Assembly: GCA_022225965.2 (NCBI GenBank)
Contig: JAKJXP020000036.1
Span: 1-64,000, forward strand
Reading direction: 5' to 3'
Length of the DNA: 64,000 nucleotides
Origin: Diatrype stigma
Lineage: Eukaryota > Ascomycota > Sordariomycetes > Xylariales > Diatrypaceae
The position numbers were made by a program, and so were the translations under genes. This document shows, piece by piece, positions 11,801-25,470 of this stretch. The notes beneath the pieces are model-generated. The model ran no database searches, was not told the DNA's origin, and saw only the letters and a program-made list of their open reading frames with translations. How positions within the stretch are numbered: position 1 is the stretch's first letter; every line of letters starts with the position of its first letter.

Positions 11801-13248
11801 AGCGTACCGGCCAGATGGAAGACGATCGGGGAGTAAATATCTGACAACGGGGCCCCTCCAGTTACAGAGTTGGTTCCAAGTCTTGTGGTTCCAGCTCCTG
11901 TGAATACAACTGGAGCATTCGATTGAGGCCAGGAAACATAACTAACAACCAGCCAAACCAACGTGCCATACATTCCAATCGCCAATGTTGAGGCTCGGGA
12001 GTGGGGCCGGGATCGTGGCGTAAGGCAAACGATCTAATCTTACTCGAGCTAGCGTAAAACCAACCTTGAAGCTTTGAACTAAGTTAACTCGCGCACCACC
12101 TGGACCACATAGTTAGTTGAGTTCCAGCGATGTAGTTAACCATTTTTCTCCACACACCATCAAGTTCGGCAACGACAACCTGGAACCTTGGAACTTACAA
12201 GCTAAGCCTGTACGTACTGACTACGAGCAAGCCACACACCTGCGGCCAGCAGGCAATCGATAACGACGGAACGCGGGATCATTCGAACCTTGCAGCCTTC
12301 CATGGTTGGAACCTGGAAGTTTCGATAGCGAGACAATAGGCAAGCAGGGGGCTAGACCGACACGACCTACAGGCACGACAGATCGAACGGATCGAACAGA
12401 CGAGACAGACAGACATACGGGTAGGCTAACAAGCCGATTGAACTGTGCTACCTACTATGGGTATCCAGGTAAGAAGGATACGTACACAAGCACAATAGGT
12501 ACTCCGTAGGTAGGACAGGGAGGAATGTGTATGCTATGTAGGTAGTATGGTATGTTGGGTATGTTGAGTATGTTGAAGGTAGGGTAGAGGCAACTGACAA
12601 TAGTAACTGCCTACAATAAGAACTATAATGGGAAATATTGACGAAGTAGGGGGGGTAGTTAGGAGGTATGTAGTTACTGTACCTAGCATTCACCTAGCAA
12701 TTAGCAGTTAGCTTACTTGCCCATCCACCCTGCCACCCTTACTTTACCTATAGGCCCAGGTCCTGCTAGTTAGACTGCTTACATGGTACACCCGATTTGT
12801 ACTTACTGCCACTTACCCCAGCTCGGAGACAATTGAATCTCGTTCAATTGGAGGTGTCCTGGTGTCCTCTAATTTTTTTGTGGAGGAAGGCGCAATCGTA
12901 TGAGAAACTTCCACCTCAGCAGCTTTCCTTCCTACCTCTTAGCCTCTCAACGAGCTCCGGTCTTCCTGCTTTTGCCTAACCTTCCTATCCTCAAGTCTTC
13001 ACTCTTGACTCTCCATATTCCCACCCTCTATTCTCTTGTCCCCCCTTGGTTCGTTCGTCCATCCAGCTATCTGGCCCCCCACCATAGCTTGCGACGGCCG
13101 TATATCTTTGTCATATAGGTATCATCAAGAAGAAGCGAATTCTCGACAACATGTTCTAGCTTCTCTACACAATTTGACCTCGATTTAATCTACCAATTGC
13201 CGTCCGTGTACCGTCTCCGTCTTCGTCAACGTTTATTCTATATCCATC
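8888..13248. other. long spacer and 5' leader of the KH gene; no gene seen
   Basis: The stretch is AT-richer than the genes and carries TACCTACCTAGGTA-type palindromes (9836-9852, 11689-11706) and short simple repeats. The segment from about 12,900 to 13,248 is strongly pyrimidine-rich, as in many fungal promoters and leaders, and runs into the KH-gene start codon. Scattered short open frames show no recognisable protein. Confidence 0.5.
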
Positions 13249-16200
13249 ATGGCTTCCGAGAGTGTTACCAACGCCCCCGCTGAGGCTTCCGAGGGCTCCA
13301 TCGCCCAAAAGCTCATGGAGCAGCACGCTCAGAACCCCCTTAATCCTACCGTCGAAGAGGTTCCCGACGAGGAGGCCAGCAGCGCCCCCTCTGCCGATGC
13401 TACTGGAACTTCCTCCTGGGGTCAGAATGTCTCTGCTAAGGCTGCTGGAAAGCAAAAGGCCCAGGCAGCCGCCCTCGATACCGAGTCCCAGGAAGCATTC
13501 CCAGCTCTAGGAAGCGGTCCGAAGTCAACTGCTGCCGCTAAGAACAACATCACTCCTATCTGGGGAGGCGCCAACGGCAAACCCAATGGAACATCCTGGT
13601 CTACCAACGGAACTCCGCGAACTTCGACTCCCAACTCTGGTGTGTCTACTCCCACTGGTGTTCCTCCGCCTATCAGCCTACCTGGCCGTAATGTCGAGTC
13701 GTACATCCTGGAGCAGTCTCATATCCTGCCTCGCAACCAGCTGAAGCGCCCCGTTCCGGACATCGTCAAGGACATCAACCGCAAGTCTCGTGCCGTTATC
13801 AACATGGTGCCCGGCCCCAACGGTAGCCTGAAGTTCAACGCCACGGGCCCTCAGGACAAGGCTCAGCAGGCCCTCCGTGATTTGATCCAACAGATTGGTG
13901 CTAAGGTTAGTTCAGAGGAGACGTAGGGTACGAAGCTACAGACGTCAGACTAACATGTGTTTTCAAAAGACTAGTATCAAGGTGTCTATCCCCCAGTCTG
14001 CGAGAGCGCATATTATTGGAAAACAGGGCTCTACGATTAGGGCTATTCAAGAGAAGTCAGGTGCTAGAATACAGCTGCCGAAGGTTGACGAGGCCGACGA
14101 TGACGAGGATGGTATGATCGATGTTCTGGTGGAGGGTAATGCCCTCTCGGCAGCCACCGCTCGCGAGGCTATCAACAAGGTTGTCGGAGAACGCTCAGCA
14201 AATGTGACTACTAAGCTCAAGTCCATCCCTGCCGAGTTTTATCCCTTCATAGCTGGTCCCAATAGCAACTTGGCTAGCTCCCTCGAGGCCGAGCATGGGG
14301 TTCAGATCCGAGTGCCACCTCACCAGCCATGGTCCCATCCAATTCCCAAGGCACCAGAAGCTGGACAACGGCCAACGTTCGCCCCAGCTGCCAATGACAA
14401 CCATATCCAACTGGCTGGGGACCGGCTCGCCATTCAGGCGGCGCGGGCAGCCATTGAGCGTCGTGTGCAGGAGCTGCAGAACCAGTTGCAAATCGATCAG
14501 GCTGATATCAACAAGGGACGACACCAGTTCATCATCGGAGATCGGGGTATTCCTATGGAGCAATTCTTCGCCGATACGAACTGTGCGATTATCTTGCCCA
14601 ATGAAGAGGGCGTTGACACCGTCACGGTTATCGGACAGCCCGATGATGTGGCTCGCGGATTGGATAGAGCCATTGACTTGGCCATGGCACCACAGGTGGC
14701 ATCCTTCAATGCTTCGAGATTCCACCGACATGCCGCTGGAGGTGCCCCTGCTTATTCCCGGGACATGTCGCGCTACCTACGCCGCCGCAAAGAGATTGAG
14801 CGGCTTGAACAGCTTTACAATGTCCACATCAACACTCCATTCGCCGAGGGGATTGATTCTCCTTGGGAATTATACGCGAGAGACGGCAAAAACAGTGTCA
14901 AGGCCCAGAAAGAGATGACTTCCATCATCAACAGCCACCCGCCCTCGCGCTTCGCATCAATTCCTGTCGATCCATTCTTCCATGCCTATCTCAGAAGCGA
15001 TATCACACCAAAAGTTCGACAAGACTATGGCGTGTATGCCATTGTACCAGATGCTTCGGAGGGCGATCTCCCAGTCGTTTTAGTCTACGAAGGCCCTTCT
15101 CCTTTAGCATCATACCAAGTCCCACAGAGCGCCCCGGCGCCCCAGGATGTCCAAACATTCCAAAAGGGCTTGGCAGATGCCCGTCAACATATCCTTGACC
15201 TATTGAGTCATCAGGAGCAACTCACCTCCACCTCTCTTGAGGTGCCACTCAAGTAAGTCTTCCAGACGAGCCTTGTGCCAATATATTTCTAACCATGACG
15301 TAGATTCCATGATAAGCTCCGACGGTTCATCAAGAAGGAGCAAGATGTAACAACGCGTGCCGCAGGCGACATACCCGTCCGAGTGAGCGTCAGAGGCACC
15401 ACTGTTACCTTCCGCGGCCCCGCATCCAGAGTAGAGTCTCTCTACCAAAAGGCGAAGGACTTCGTGGCCCAGGAACAAGAAGATGAAAAGGAACGCGGGT
15501 TCACGCTAAAGTTTGACTTCAACCCTAAGTTTGCAAACCACCTCATCGGCAAGGGTGGTAGCCACATCAACGAGCTACGCGAAAAGTTCGATGTGGACAT
15601 TCAGGTTCAAAATGGGGAAGTCGAGCTCAAGGGCCCGAAGGCGAAGGCCGAACGCGCCAAGGCTCATATCCTATCACTAGGTAGACAATGGGCCGACGAG
15701 ACTAGCCACAGCCTCAAGATTGATCCCAAGTACCACCGAGAGCTCATCGGCGCCCAGGGCGGTCAAATCCTCCGCCTCCAAAACCGGTACAATGTCCATA
15801 TCAACTTCCCACGATCTGCAAAAGCACCCAAGGACGATGAGTCGGTCGCCGATGCTGCCAGCGAAGTCAGCAAGGTGCGACGGCAACAAGCTCCTGATGA
15901 AGTCACCATTCGCGGTCCTAAGAAGGGAGCCGATGAGGCCCGCGATGAGATCTTTTCTCTCTTCCAATACCTGAAAGATAACTCACATTCTGCCACCGTC
16001 ACTGTACAACAAAAGCAAATTCCGTCTCTCATTGGGGCTGGTGGTGCAGCCATGGACGAGCTGCGTGCTGCTACTGGCGCTAAAATCGACATTCCCAGCG
16101 AAAGGAACGAGTCCCAAGAGGCTAAGGTTGACATTCACATCAAGGGCACGAAGACACAGGTGGCAGAAGCCAAGAAGTTGCTTGAAGAGAAGAGAGCTAT

Positions 16201-17286
16201 ATTTGACGATACCGTCTTGAAGACGATAGATGTCGATAGAAAGTGGCATAAAACGTTGATTGGGCCAGGAGGTAAGACATCATCTATTCCAACCATATGC
16301 AATTCACTGACTTAGAAGCAGGTTCCACTCTTCGTGACCTTGTCATCAAGGCCGGCGGCCCCGAAGATAGACGACTTCAAGCTCGTACCGTCCAATTCCC
16401 TAAGCAAGATGTAGACGGCAATGCGATCAAGATCGAAGGTCAGCAGGAGGTTGTTGACAAGATCATCGCTAGCATCCAGTCGTTCGTCTCGGCACGCGAG
16501 AGCCAGGTAACCGAGACGCTTGACGTCCCAGTTGAGAAACACAGATCATTGATTGGGCGAGGCGGGGACGCTAAGCGTCAACTCGAGTCCCAGTTCAAGG
16601 TCTCTATCGACATCCCTCGACAAGGCAGCGGCCATACCGGCGTCAGAATAGCCGGTCTGCCTGCCGATGTCGAGAAGGCAAAGGAACATATCTCTTCGCT
16701 CGTCAAAGAACAACAAGGCGAAACAATCCAGGTCCCACGAAAGTACCACCATAGTATCGCAGACAACGGCCAATTCTTCCGCAGACTTCGCAACGACCAC
16801 AAGGTCACCGTGGATCATCTTGGCCAGTCTCTGCCGCCCAAGCCGAAACCATCGGCCACTAGGGCTAACAACTCTGCACTACCTCTGATCACAGATGATG
16901 CCGACGCAGCAGCAGATGCTCATTCTTGGAATCTTGTAGACGCTGTATCGTCCGAGGAAGGCGATATCCCTTGGTTCCTCAAGGGCAGCCCAGAGAATAT
17001 TGAGAAGGCCAAGAAGGCCATCGCTACAGCTCTTGAACAGGCTCAGAAGAACAACGCTATCGGCTACCTTATCCTTCCCGACCCGTCCACCTACCGCCAC
17101 GTCATCGGCCAAGGAGGATCCAAGGTTAACTCGATCCGCAAGCAGAGTGGGTGCAAGATTAATGTCCCTCGGGACCAGGCCCGAGATGAAGCTATAGAGA
17201 TCCTCGGATCTAAGGAGGGCTGCGAACAGGCCAAGGAGCTGATCCTCGAAGCCGTCCGTGAAGGTCAGGCTAGCAGACGGGATTAG
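13249..17286 (+). CDS. multi-KH-domain RNA-binding protein, vigilin/Scp160 type
   Basis: Exons: 13249-13905, 13970-15252, 15304-16271 and 16322-17286, giving about 1290 aa. The introns are 64, 51 and 50 nt with GTTAGT/GTAAGT/GTAAGA donors, and CTAAC is seen in the first. The N-terminal 150 residues are acidic, then Ser/Thr/Asn-rich and disordered. The rest is a tandem array of KH folds. Canonical G-x-x-G loops appear at about residues 233 (IIGKQGS), 726 (LIGKGGS), 794 (LIGAQGG), 888 (LIGAGGA), 965 (LIGPGGS), 1046 (LIGRGGD) and 1229 (VIGQGGS). Diverged loops lie near 313, 407 and 1114. This mix of canonical and degenerate KH repeats at about 1,250-1,300 aa is the vigilin/Scp160 architecture. 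Family members bind mRNA on polysomes and the ER membrane. The third intron falls inside a G-x-x-G loop, which supports the splice model. Confidence 0.9.
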
Positions 17287-19063
17287 GAATCTCGGATGCT
17301 GGCCAAGGCTAAGGATGTAGGCGGGGTCGAAATTACGAACCCCTGGGAGTGACTACATAGAGATGAAGAGACGAAGCGATGAAGAAGAGAATTCCAAAAG
17401 GAATCTAGCATGGTGATGGTAAAGCATCTACGCAGCGCATTATGAAAATGGGGGGTCATGTGTATTTAGTGCTTTAGCTATCACTCACTGGGCCGATTCT
17501 GCTGTGGGTGGGTGGGATACCTAAGCGGTGATTGTCTAGGGAGTGAGTGGCCCATATAGGCGAAAAGTCTTCTCCGATGAGCGACGTTCCGAATCCATTG
17601 CTACGCCTTTTGCCTTCTCTGACTGTGAAAATTAGGCTGTGGGACCAAAACGTGGTTTTTGCTCCGGGCCGACGGACTGTTGATGTACCTACCTAGTAGC
17701 TGTAATGGCTTAGCAAGACATCGATATCCACGTACCTGGGTGATACACCTATACGGGAGACTGCTTGTGCCTCCCTGTCCGTGTTGACAACCCCGGGCTT
17801 GCAAAAACTGTTGCCCTAATGATACTAGATACCTACGTACCAAAGATGTGAATGAGCCAAAGGAACAGACTCGCGAGGATAAGATCTGATATGTATATTC
17901 ATTATATCATTGGGTGTTCGATAGATAGATGGATAGGTAAAACAGGTGGCCATGCCATGGGGAAGCATTCCAGGCACTCTAGTTCAACTAAATACATAGA
18001 GTCACAACGGCTGACGAGCGGTAACGCCAGTCTTTCAAGTAATAACTAATATCCTCAGATATAGTTGAGTCTGCGGCTATTACGACAATGTAATACACTT
18101 TCCACGTAATATCCATCTATTTATTTGCTTTACCGCACCTTATCTCGCCCCATCTCACCTCACCGCATTTCCGAGAAAGGAGAAAGAGACATCACATACG
18201 TAGGTAATTGGATTAGTAGATATGGTGGACACTGGACAAGATCCAATAACCGTTCTATGGCTACCTACTACGGCTATGGCGTCGATAAATGCGCGTGTAG
18301 TATGTAATATGTAGTAGTAGTAAGTAGTAGGTAGGTAGGTATGGTGGTAGTATACAAAGGAAGGGAGAAACAAAACAGGGTATTTTTTCGACTACCTATC
18401 ATTCGGGATATCTAAGCGTTTAACTTACTCAACCCGCCCACACCAACTGACCCCGACAAAAGAAGAAACAGATAAAAAATGGAATAAAGGGGCATTGGAA
18501 CCCCAGCCGGTTTCCCGCAAATCGCGCCATTAGTGGTAAAGCAAGCAAGCAAGAAAAAACGATAACGTGTTGGGCATGAATCATGAAGAAGAGCACAGGA
18601 GCGTAAGAGAGCACACGGCACAAGAAGGGTGTCAGGGGGTCTAGCTGACTCTATAGGCCTTGGTCATGTAGATTAGCATAATCGAATTCCTCTCCGGTTT
18701 TCAACCCCAACCCCCCTCTCTTCTGTTTCTACGTAGCATCGCCATAACACCATGTCGAGCCACGAGCCGCCTGTTTCATCTTCTGATAGGAGAGGGATCC
18801 CCGACGGAAGAGACGATGAGCCTTATACAAGACAGACGCCCCTTATATGTGGGTGTGTATGTGTATGTGTGGTGTGAGAGAATACCTCCGCCCGAGCCTC
18901 GTTTTTGTTTGTACAAGCCCTGCAAAATCAAATATAAGCCGCCGACTCTAAACCTGGTTGCTTGGATAGCGATAATGCCACTGCCCGCTGGATGCGCTTT
19001 TTGGAAAACGCCATGAAAATGCTCATTCCATATTCACCCCTGGCCGCCTGTTGCCCGGATGAA
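17287..19063. other. intergenic; nothing supported
   Basis: This lies between the convergent 3' ends of the KH gene and the histidine kinase. It contains a TACCTACCTAG motif near 17,684 and GTAGTAGTA/TAGGTAGG simple repeats near 18,305-18,345. No coding or RNA gene is evident. Confidence 0.5.
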
Positions 19064-22000
19064 TCAGAGATACTTCGACATGGCCTTGCTAAGGTCAACG
19101 AAGTCTACTGGTTTTGTGACGTAGTCGCTAAAGCCTGCAGCAGTGCACTTGTCCTGAACGTCCGACATGACGTTGGCAGAAAGCGCAATGATTGGCATAG
19201 TGGAGGAGTGCTTGCCACCCTTCTCCCACTGTCGTATCTCTTTGCAAGCCTGATACCCATCTTTCCTAGGCATATGTAAATCACACTGAGGCGGTGCTTG
19301 TTAGCTGTGAAACAAGATAGAGCACCAGAACGGAAGAAGATAAAGGAAAAAGTCAGCAATTGTGAACTTACAAGGATGAGGGAATAGTAGTTCGGCGGGT
19401 GGGAGAAGACTTTGTCTGTACACTCAACACCATCTGTAGCAATTTCTGCATCGATGCCGACTTTCTTGAGGTATCTGACCAACACCTTCTGATTGACTGT
19501 GTTGTCTTCTACAAGGAGGACCTTATGACCCTTGTTGCCGATGCGTTTCTCGACGTCGAGGTAGTTTTGTTTTTGGCTTTCAACCATTTGCGCGGCATTG
19601 GAACGGTTCAGGTCGATGCTCAGATCGCGCTCGTGCGCGGGATCGAATATGACGGCAAATCGAGAGGGTTTGACTGGCTTGTAGATGAAATTGATCCGTT
19701 TCTCGGCCAAGAGCTGCTTGTGTTCTTCGCCTGAAACCAATTTGAGGACCGCTTGTCTCTGAACCGAATCTGACAACACAAGAACAGACGTTCTGTCTCT
19801 GGAACCGCCCAATATCTGATCGATGACACCCATGACTTCCCCGGCGGAACCTAAATTGAGGACGACATGGGTAAACGTTACAGACTCGTGTCCTCCGATA
19901 AGCAATTCGGCTTCGGACACCGTCGCCATAGCTGTGATCTGATGTGGAGTATCCTTCGGCAGCGTCATTTCGATATGTTTGGTGATCGCTTCTCTACTAT
20001 ACCTCTGCGGGCATATGACGAGAATGGAATAGATTGGAGGACGGAACTGCTGCGTTGGGCTAGCCGATGGACGAGGCGGAGCACCCAAGGGGGTTATCAA
20101 GGGCGATGTCTTTCCCGATGGCATCTCAAGGTTCATCTGAGATAGGTCTTGTCCGCTGGCTTTAGCAGCTTCACTAAAGCGTACGAGACCAGCATGAACG
20201 GAAGAGACAGAAGATCTCGCCGTTGGTGCCGAGCGCACAGACCGTACGGACGGGTCTGAGCCAGCAGAAGATGTGGGAGCAGGTGAAGCGGGTTCAACCT
20301 CTGAACTGGGACTAGAGTTCGAAGGCAGATCCATGGCTTTTTGGAGTAAGAATGATTTGACGGTTGGAAGAGGTTTGCCTGCTGTTGGTGATTGAGTGGA
20401 AGCCGTCATTGGAGGCGTTCCAACAACGGTAGGGTGGTCAGCGGGACTAGGCAAACCGAACTTCGCGCTGAATGTGAACGTTGACCCTTCCCCTGGAACC
20501 GCAGTACCGTCCATACTACCACCATGAAGCTCAACAAGTTGCCTGGATATGACGAGACCTAGCCCGCTGCCTCCATGCTGCCGAGTGCTGCTGCCATCTA
20601 TCTGACTGAAAGGCTTGAAAATGAGCTCAGCTTCTTCCTTACTGAAACCACGCCCAGTGTCGATGACAGAGAATTCGAGCATGATTTGGTGGTCGCTAAG
20701 TTCCGAGTCTTGGTTGCCGATGACTCTGCAACGACTAAACACCTCTCCGGCGGCGGTGAATTTGATGGCGTTCCCGATGACATTGAGTAGCACCTGGCGG
20801 ATTCGAACCTTATCGCCCTTAACCCATGAAGGGACGTTTTCTTCAACAATGTAGTTGAGCTCAAGTCGCTTCGCAATCGCCATCGTTGAAACCAACTCGT
20901 TAACGTCCTCGATCAGAGAGCGAGTGTGAAACCATTCATACTTCAATTTCATCATACCGGCATCCACCTTGGAAAGGTCAAGGATATCGTTGATGATCAT
21001 TAGAAGACTATTGGCGCTGGTCTGGATGGTATTCGTGAAATCCCTCTGTTCTTCGTTGAGCGTTGTGTCCTGCAGGAAACTCACCATGCCAGAGATGCCG
21101 ATTAGTGGTGTCCTGATTTCATGCGACATGTTGCTGAGGAATCTGCCTTTGGATTCCATGGCTTCTTTAAGCTTCGCTTCCAGCAGCTTATGATCGTTGA
21201 TATCGGTCGCAGAGCCAAAGAACGAACTAGCACCATTACCAACAAAGTCGATGTTATCAATTTCCACACATCTTATCAGGTGCCAACGATACTCGCCCGT
21301 CTTGGATCTTAGACGCAACTCTGTAGTATACGAAAGTCGGCCATTGCTGTCAGTTGATACTTTGATGATACCCTTCCTGGCCAACTCGCTAAGATCTGCT
21401 GTAGAGAGGTCGTACGTGGAGCTAGCGTCAGAGCCGTTGTCCCGGGACAGTGCGCTCTGAATAGCAGACGCTCTTCTAGATGTCGAACTCGACGACTTCC
21501 TCCCCGCGGTTGGAGACGGATGCTCTGTTGATGTTTCTGTACCACTAGCTGATGTTGCTTCTGCTGCTGCTGCTGCTGCTGCGCGGTTATTAGGTATGCG
21601 ACACTTAGCTATGTCGTCAGGGTGTACGAAATCTATGAAGCCAAGACCGAGGGAACTTTCAGAGCTTTGACCTGTGTACGAGAACCACTGCTCGTTCGCG
21701 AAAGTGATCCCATCTTCTTCTGTTGCGGTGAAGATGATTTGCGGTATCAGGTTTGCTAGAAGTCGGTGCTTAGCTTCTGAAGTTTCGATCTCGTGCTGAT
21801 GAACGGCCTTCAGCTTGGCGATGTGTTGATCATGAATGTCCATGTAAGATCCGATGAACTGTACGATGACACCTCGCTTGTCGCGTGACGTTATTGCACG
21901 AGCTTGATGCCAACGATAAGCACCGTCAAAACGACGAAGTCGAACGACCCTGTCGAATGTGTCTCCTGTTCGGAGAGACTGACTCCATGCTTGAAGATAC

Positions 22001-25000
22001 TCGTCATGATCTTCAGGATGAAGACTACCCCATGGATCCGCTACAAGATCTGCAACAGTCTGGCCTCGATATACCAGGTATCTGCTGTTTACCCACACAA
22101 TTTCTCCCGTGTTAGGCAGGGCCACGAAGACATGTACAGGCAGGGTATCAAGCATCAGACTTTTTAGTCTGTCCGATGGCGGTAGCATACTTACTGACCC
22201 TGCACCGGTTAAAGACTGAGCGGGAGAAGCCGTCGTCGGCTTTGTTAGCAGTGATGCACTCGGTGGCAAAGATTGGAAAGTCGTCGCAAAGTCGCCACCA
22301 TAGGAGTGCAACAACGAGTGCCTACGAGTATGCTGCGGAGGTATGGCTTGACTTGGTACTCGCTTCCGAGTCTGATCAACATCTTGCTGATGGCACTGGT
22401 CATCCGGCATAGTCCTTGTCTCCATAGAAGTCTTCAGCCCGGACCCTTGCGTAGTCTTCGGGGGCGCCATCTCGTCAAATGTCCGCACAATGCCACCTGG
22501 TGGATCGGGAGTTTCAGACTCGAACGCAGGTGAGGCTGATTCAGCTTTCGTAACTTTAAGGCTGCTAGAACGTCTGTGATGCCTGTCAACGGCAGATGAT
22601 GCTTCTTTGGCGCCTCGAACCATGCGCGGCCCGGGTAGTCCCGTAGGTATGTCGGCGGGAACACCCTGGCTTCTAGGTCTTGCATTAAAGTAACTTTCAC
22701 CACCAACGGGACCAGGACTATTGCTAGGTGTTCGCCTGTCCACTACCAGGCCGAAAGAGCCGGGCTCCCATGTCGGAGTACCTCCTTGTGAACCAGGAAC
22801 GCTCCGGGACGGCCCAGAGTAATCACTCGGGCTAGTGAGGCTGCCAGTAACAGAGTTGTGCGATGGGACTTCAGGCGATACGAGATTGAGATGTGCGGCA
22901 AGAGCTGGATCGGCTAAAGGTCGTCCATCAGGGTCCATACCACCGAAGCCAGCGGTTGTCGGTCTTCTTCGGCGTAGTCCAGCAACCTCCGTCTCAAGTG
23001 ACGTATAATGGCGGCACAGGTTGAATGAAGTCGCTAAATGGGGTGCCAGGTGTTCTAGGGAGTGTCGTAGGTTTGAGGGATAAGGGATGACTGGCGTCAA
23101 CAAGGATAAAATTGCAATGGGGGGACGGCGGTTAGTCTCGGAAGCGCCCGGCGAAGGAGACCGCTCAGACTGGATACCAGTTATCTTCTGTGACGGGTTA
23201 CGTAGGTGATTCTTCTCTTCCAATGCAGCCGAATCTAACTTAAAGGGCTGGGAAGGTTTGGTAGAGAGAAAAATGTGGTTCAGAGGAATATGAAGAACAG
23301 TCCAGGAATTGTCGACGCCAATAGTCTCGGGTGTTTGCATAGACGTATAATCTTGCGGGCTCGGAGCAGGATTGAAAGATTCTTCGTCGACTACAGCATC
23401 CATGAAAAAGGGGTTCTCTGACGGATCAGCTCGGACAGCGGGTGAAGGCGCAGGAGACTGAGACCAGGGCGACGGAGGAGCTTGCTCATACTCTTCGTAC
23501 TTCGGTGTAGGGGGTCTTGGTGGCGAATCCCCTATAGCCGATAAGAGACTTGCCATTTTCGTTCTCTCTATCGAAAGAAGTTTCCTACTACGTTTGACGG
23601 AGTGGGGAGTCGTGGCATTGCTTAACAACGACGACAGCCTCAACCCAGATTCGGGGCCAGGGGGCTTTTTTAATGGTTTTTTGGTCTCCCCAGGCGTTGC
23701 AGGAGCCGGCTTGCTTTCATCCGCCTTTTCGGCCGTATCTGAATCAAGGTATGGATAGTTACGGGTAAGGGCAATGACCTTGCCTCGCTCTACCACACGA
23801 TGTATTCCATTGTGATCGATCAGCGGATCAGCCTCGAGATCTAGTGCCTGCAGGACCGGAAGCACTCTGCCTTTGACTTCTCTGTTTGATACGAGCGGTG
23901 CTTCCCAACTTGGAATGGGCTGCTCTTCTTCGACTGCATTATGCGCCTCGAGTGCCTGCTTGTTTAAACTTTGATGATGAGGCGAGGGGAAATTATGTCG
24001 ATCAATCATAGGGAAGTAGCTTTTACTCCGCATGATCGGTGTTGGTCTCCGCATGGCTGCGGCAGGATTTGACGTTTCAACAGTCGGTGCTTTCCGAGAT
24101 TCCAGTTTCTCCTCGAACGTTGTAAAAGAATGGCGGCTCGCTATATCAGGTCTTGCTGGCTTCTCTAGCTTCTGACCGTCGTCCGTGTTCACGAAGGGCT
24201 CGGGCATATCACCGACACTGCTAGGGACTATGCTACTGCCCCTCGCCATATATGCCATGCTCAATTCGTCCTCCTCATGGGCATTGTACGTGGCCTTCTG
24301 ACCCCATGGAACATTATAAATGTCGGTAGCATCGGCAGGCATAGAGAGCGTGATCCTCTCGGCTTTGTAATTCTCCGCCATGATCTGGACAACACTGTTC
24401 CACCAAGCATCCAACCCGGGCTCGGCCGAAAGCATCAAAGCCAGGTCATAGAGATTCGGCGTAGGGAGATCAAATTGTTGCGAGGGTTGGGCATAGCCAG
24501 TAGGCTGGAAAGTCATGGCAGAAGCTGGCGTAGACGGATCTGACCGCAGCTGATCATGGAGAGCGAAGCTGTCATATTGTCCACCAGCTGAGCGTAATAG
24601 CGGGGTCTGGGACGGCTGGCTGGTTGGTTTTGATAGATTATATGCGACAAAATTCGGTGTGGCCATACGAGGAAATGGGTATGACGGCGTTCGGGCTACA
24701 TGGCCGGGGGTCGTTCCTCCGCGAACAGTTTTATTAGATTCGGTTGAAGCCGTCATAGGATCCGACCCTGACGTCGAAGACGTTGAAGGTTCCTCCCGAA
24801 TGGGTGACACATTTGTTTTGTCGAAACCTAACACCGACGGGCCTTTTGCTGCCTGCTCTCGGCGTTCGAGATCGTGTGCAAGGCGTTCTCGGTATGCCAT
24901 GATGGACCGTTGACTGTGGATAATTTCCGGCGAATTTTGTGAAATGCTAACCTCTTTGGCCTTCCTCTTTGGCACAACTACGGCTTCTCCGGTGCCTGCG

Positions 25001-25470
25001 CCCGGTGGCGCATCTTGCTTGAATCGCGGAGTCTGTGGTGTAGACGGGGATGCTGCGGCATCCTGTCCCTCAGGTCTACCGCCGCTTGGGTTCACCGTGT
25101 CGCCGTTGGCAGGATATGCGTTGAGACCTGTTGCCTGAGCAGCATCAACCTGCGCAGGCGAACCTTCCTTTCCCGGTGGACGCAACATGGACTCTGCCAA
25201 ATCTCGTGGCCGGGAACTCTCCACCGCAGGAGGCTCTTCCTGAGCTTGGTCGTCGCGAGTCTCGGCGGCTGGGTTTTCGGCGACAATTATGTCATTGTCT
25301 CGTAGCGTCGAGTCGGCAGTACCCAGCGGGACGGTGCGAGAAGGAAGCGGCGGCGGCGGCGTCGGTGGCGCTGGTTCGCTGGGATCTCGAATTGTGTCGT
25401 TAGGGGTTTGCATTCCTCCAAAGACGTCATCAAGCGCCCCCCATACAACAGCTGTATCGGGGACCACCAA
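19064..25470 (-). CDS. large hybrid sensor histidine kinase (split GAF-like region, two PAS, HisKA, HATPase, pseudo-receiver, receiver)
   Basis: Exons on the minus strand: 25470-19372 and 19285-19064, giving about 2106 aa. The 86-nt intron (GTAAGT...CAG) lies right before the phospho-acceptor Asp, restoring LILCDLHMPRKDG. Residues 1-330 are Pro/Ser-rich and disordered. A GAF-like region appears split by a long low-complexity insertion: a first part near 340-420 and a second near 720-840 ending in a helix before a Ser-rich linker. PAS domains lie at about 1100-1220 and 1235-1425, the second carrying a Ser/Ala insertion. The HisKA H-box SHEIRTPL has His1450. The HATPase shows the N-box NAIKFT near 1565, DTGRGF near 1605 and GSGLGL near 1637. 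A degenerate receiver spans about 1811-1935. The final receiver, about 1978-2098, has the acidic VEDN, Asp2035 and the TKP lysine. The protein should feed a phosphorelay through an HPt protein; its stimulus is unknown. Starts at residues 1 and 20 are both possible. Confidence 0.9.
21564..21588 (-). repeat. GCT/GCA trinucleotide run encoding polyAla in the second PAS insertion
   Basis: A short run of TGC units on the plus strand encodes seven or more consecutive Ala in the insertion inside the second PAS domain of the histidine kinase. Confidence 0.8.
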
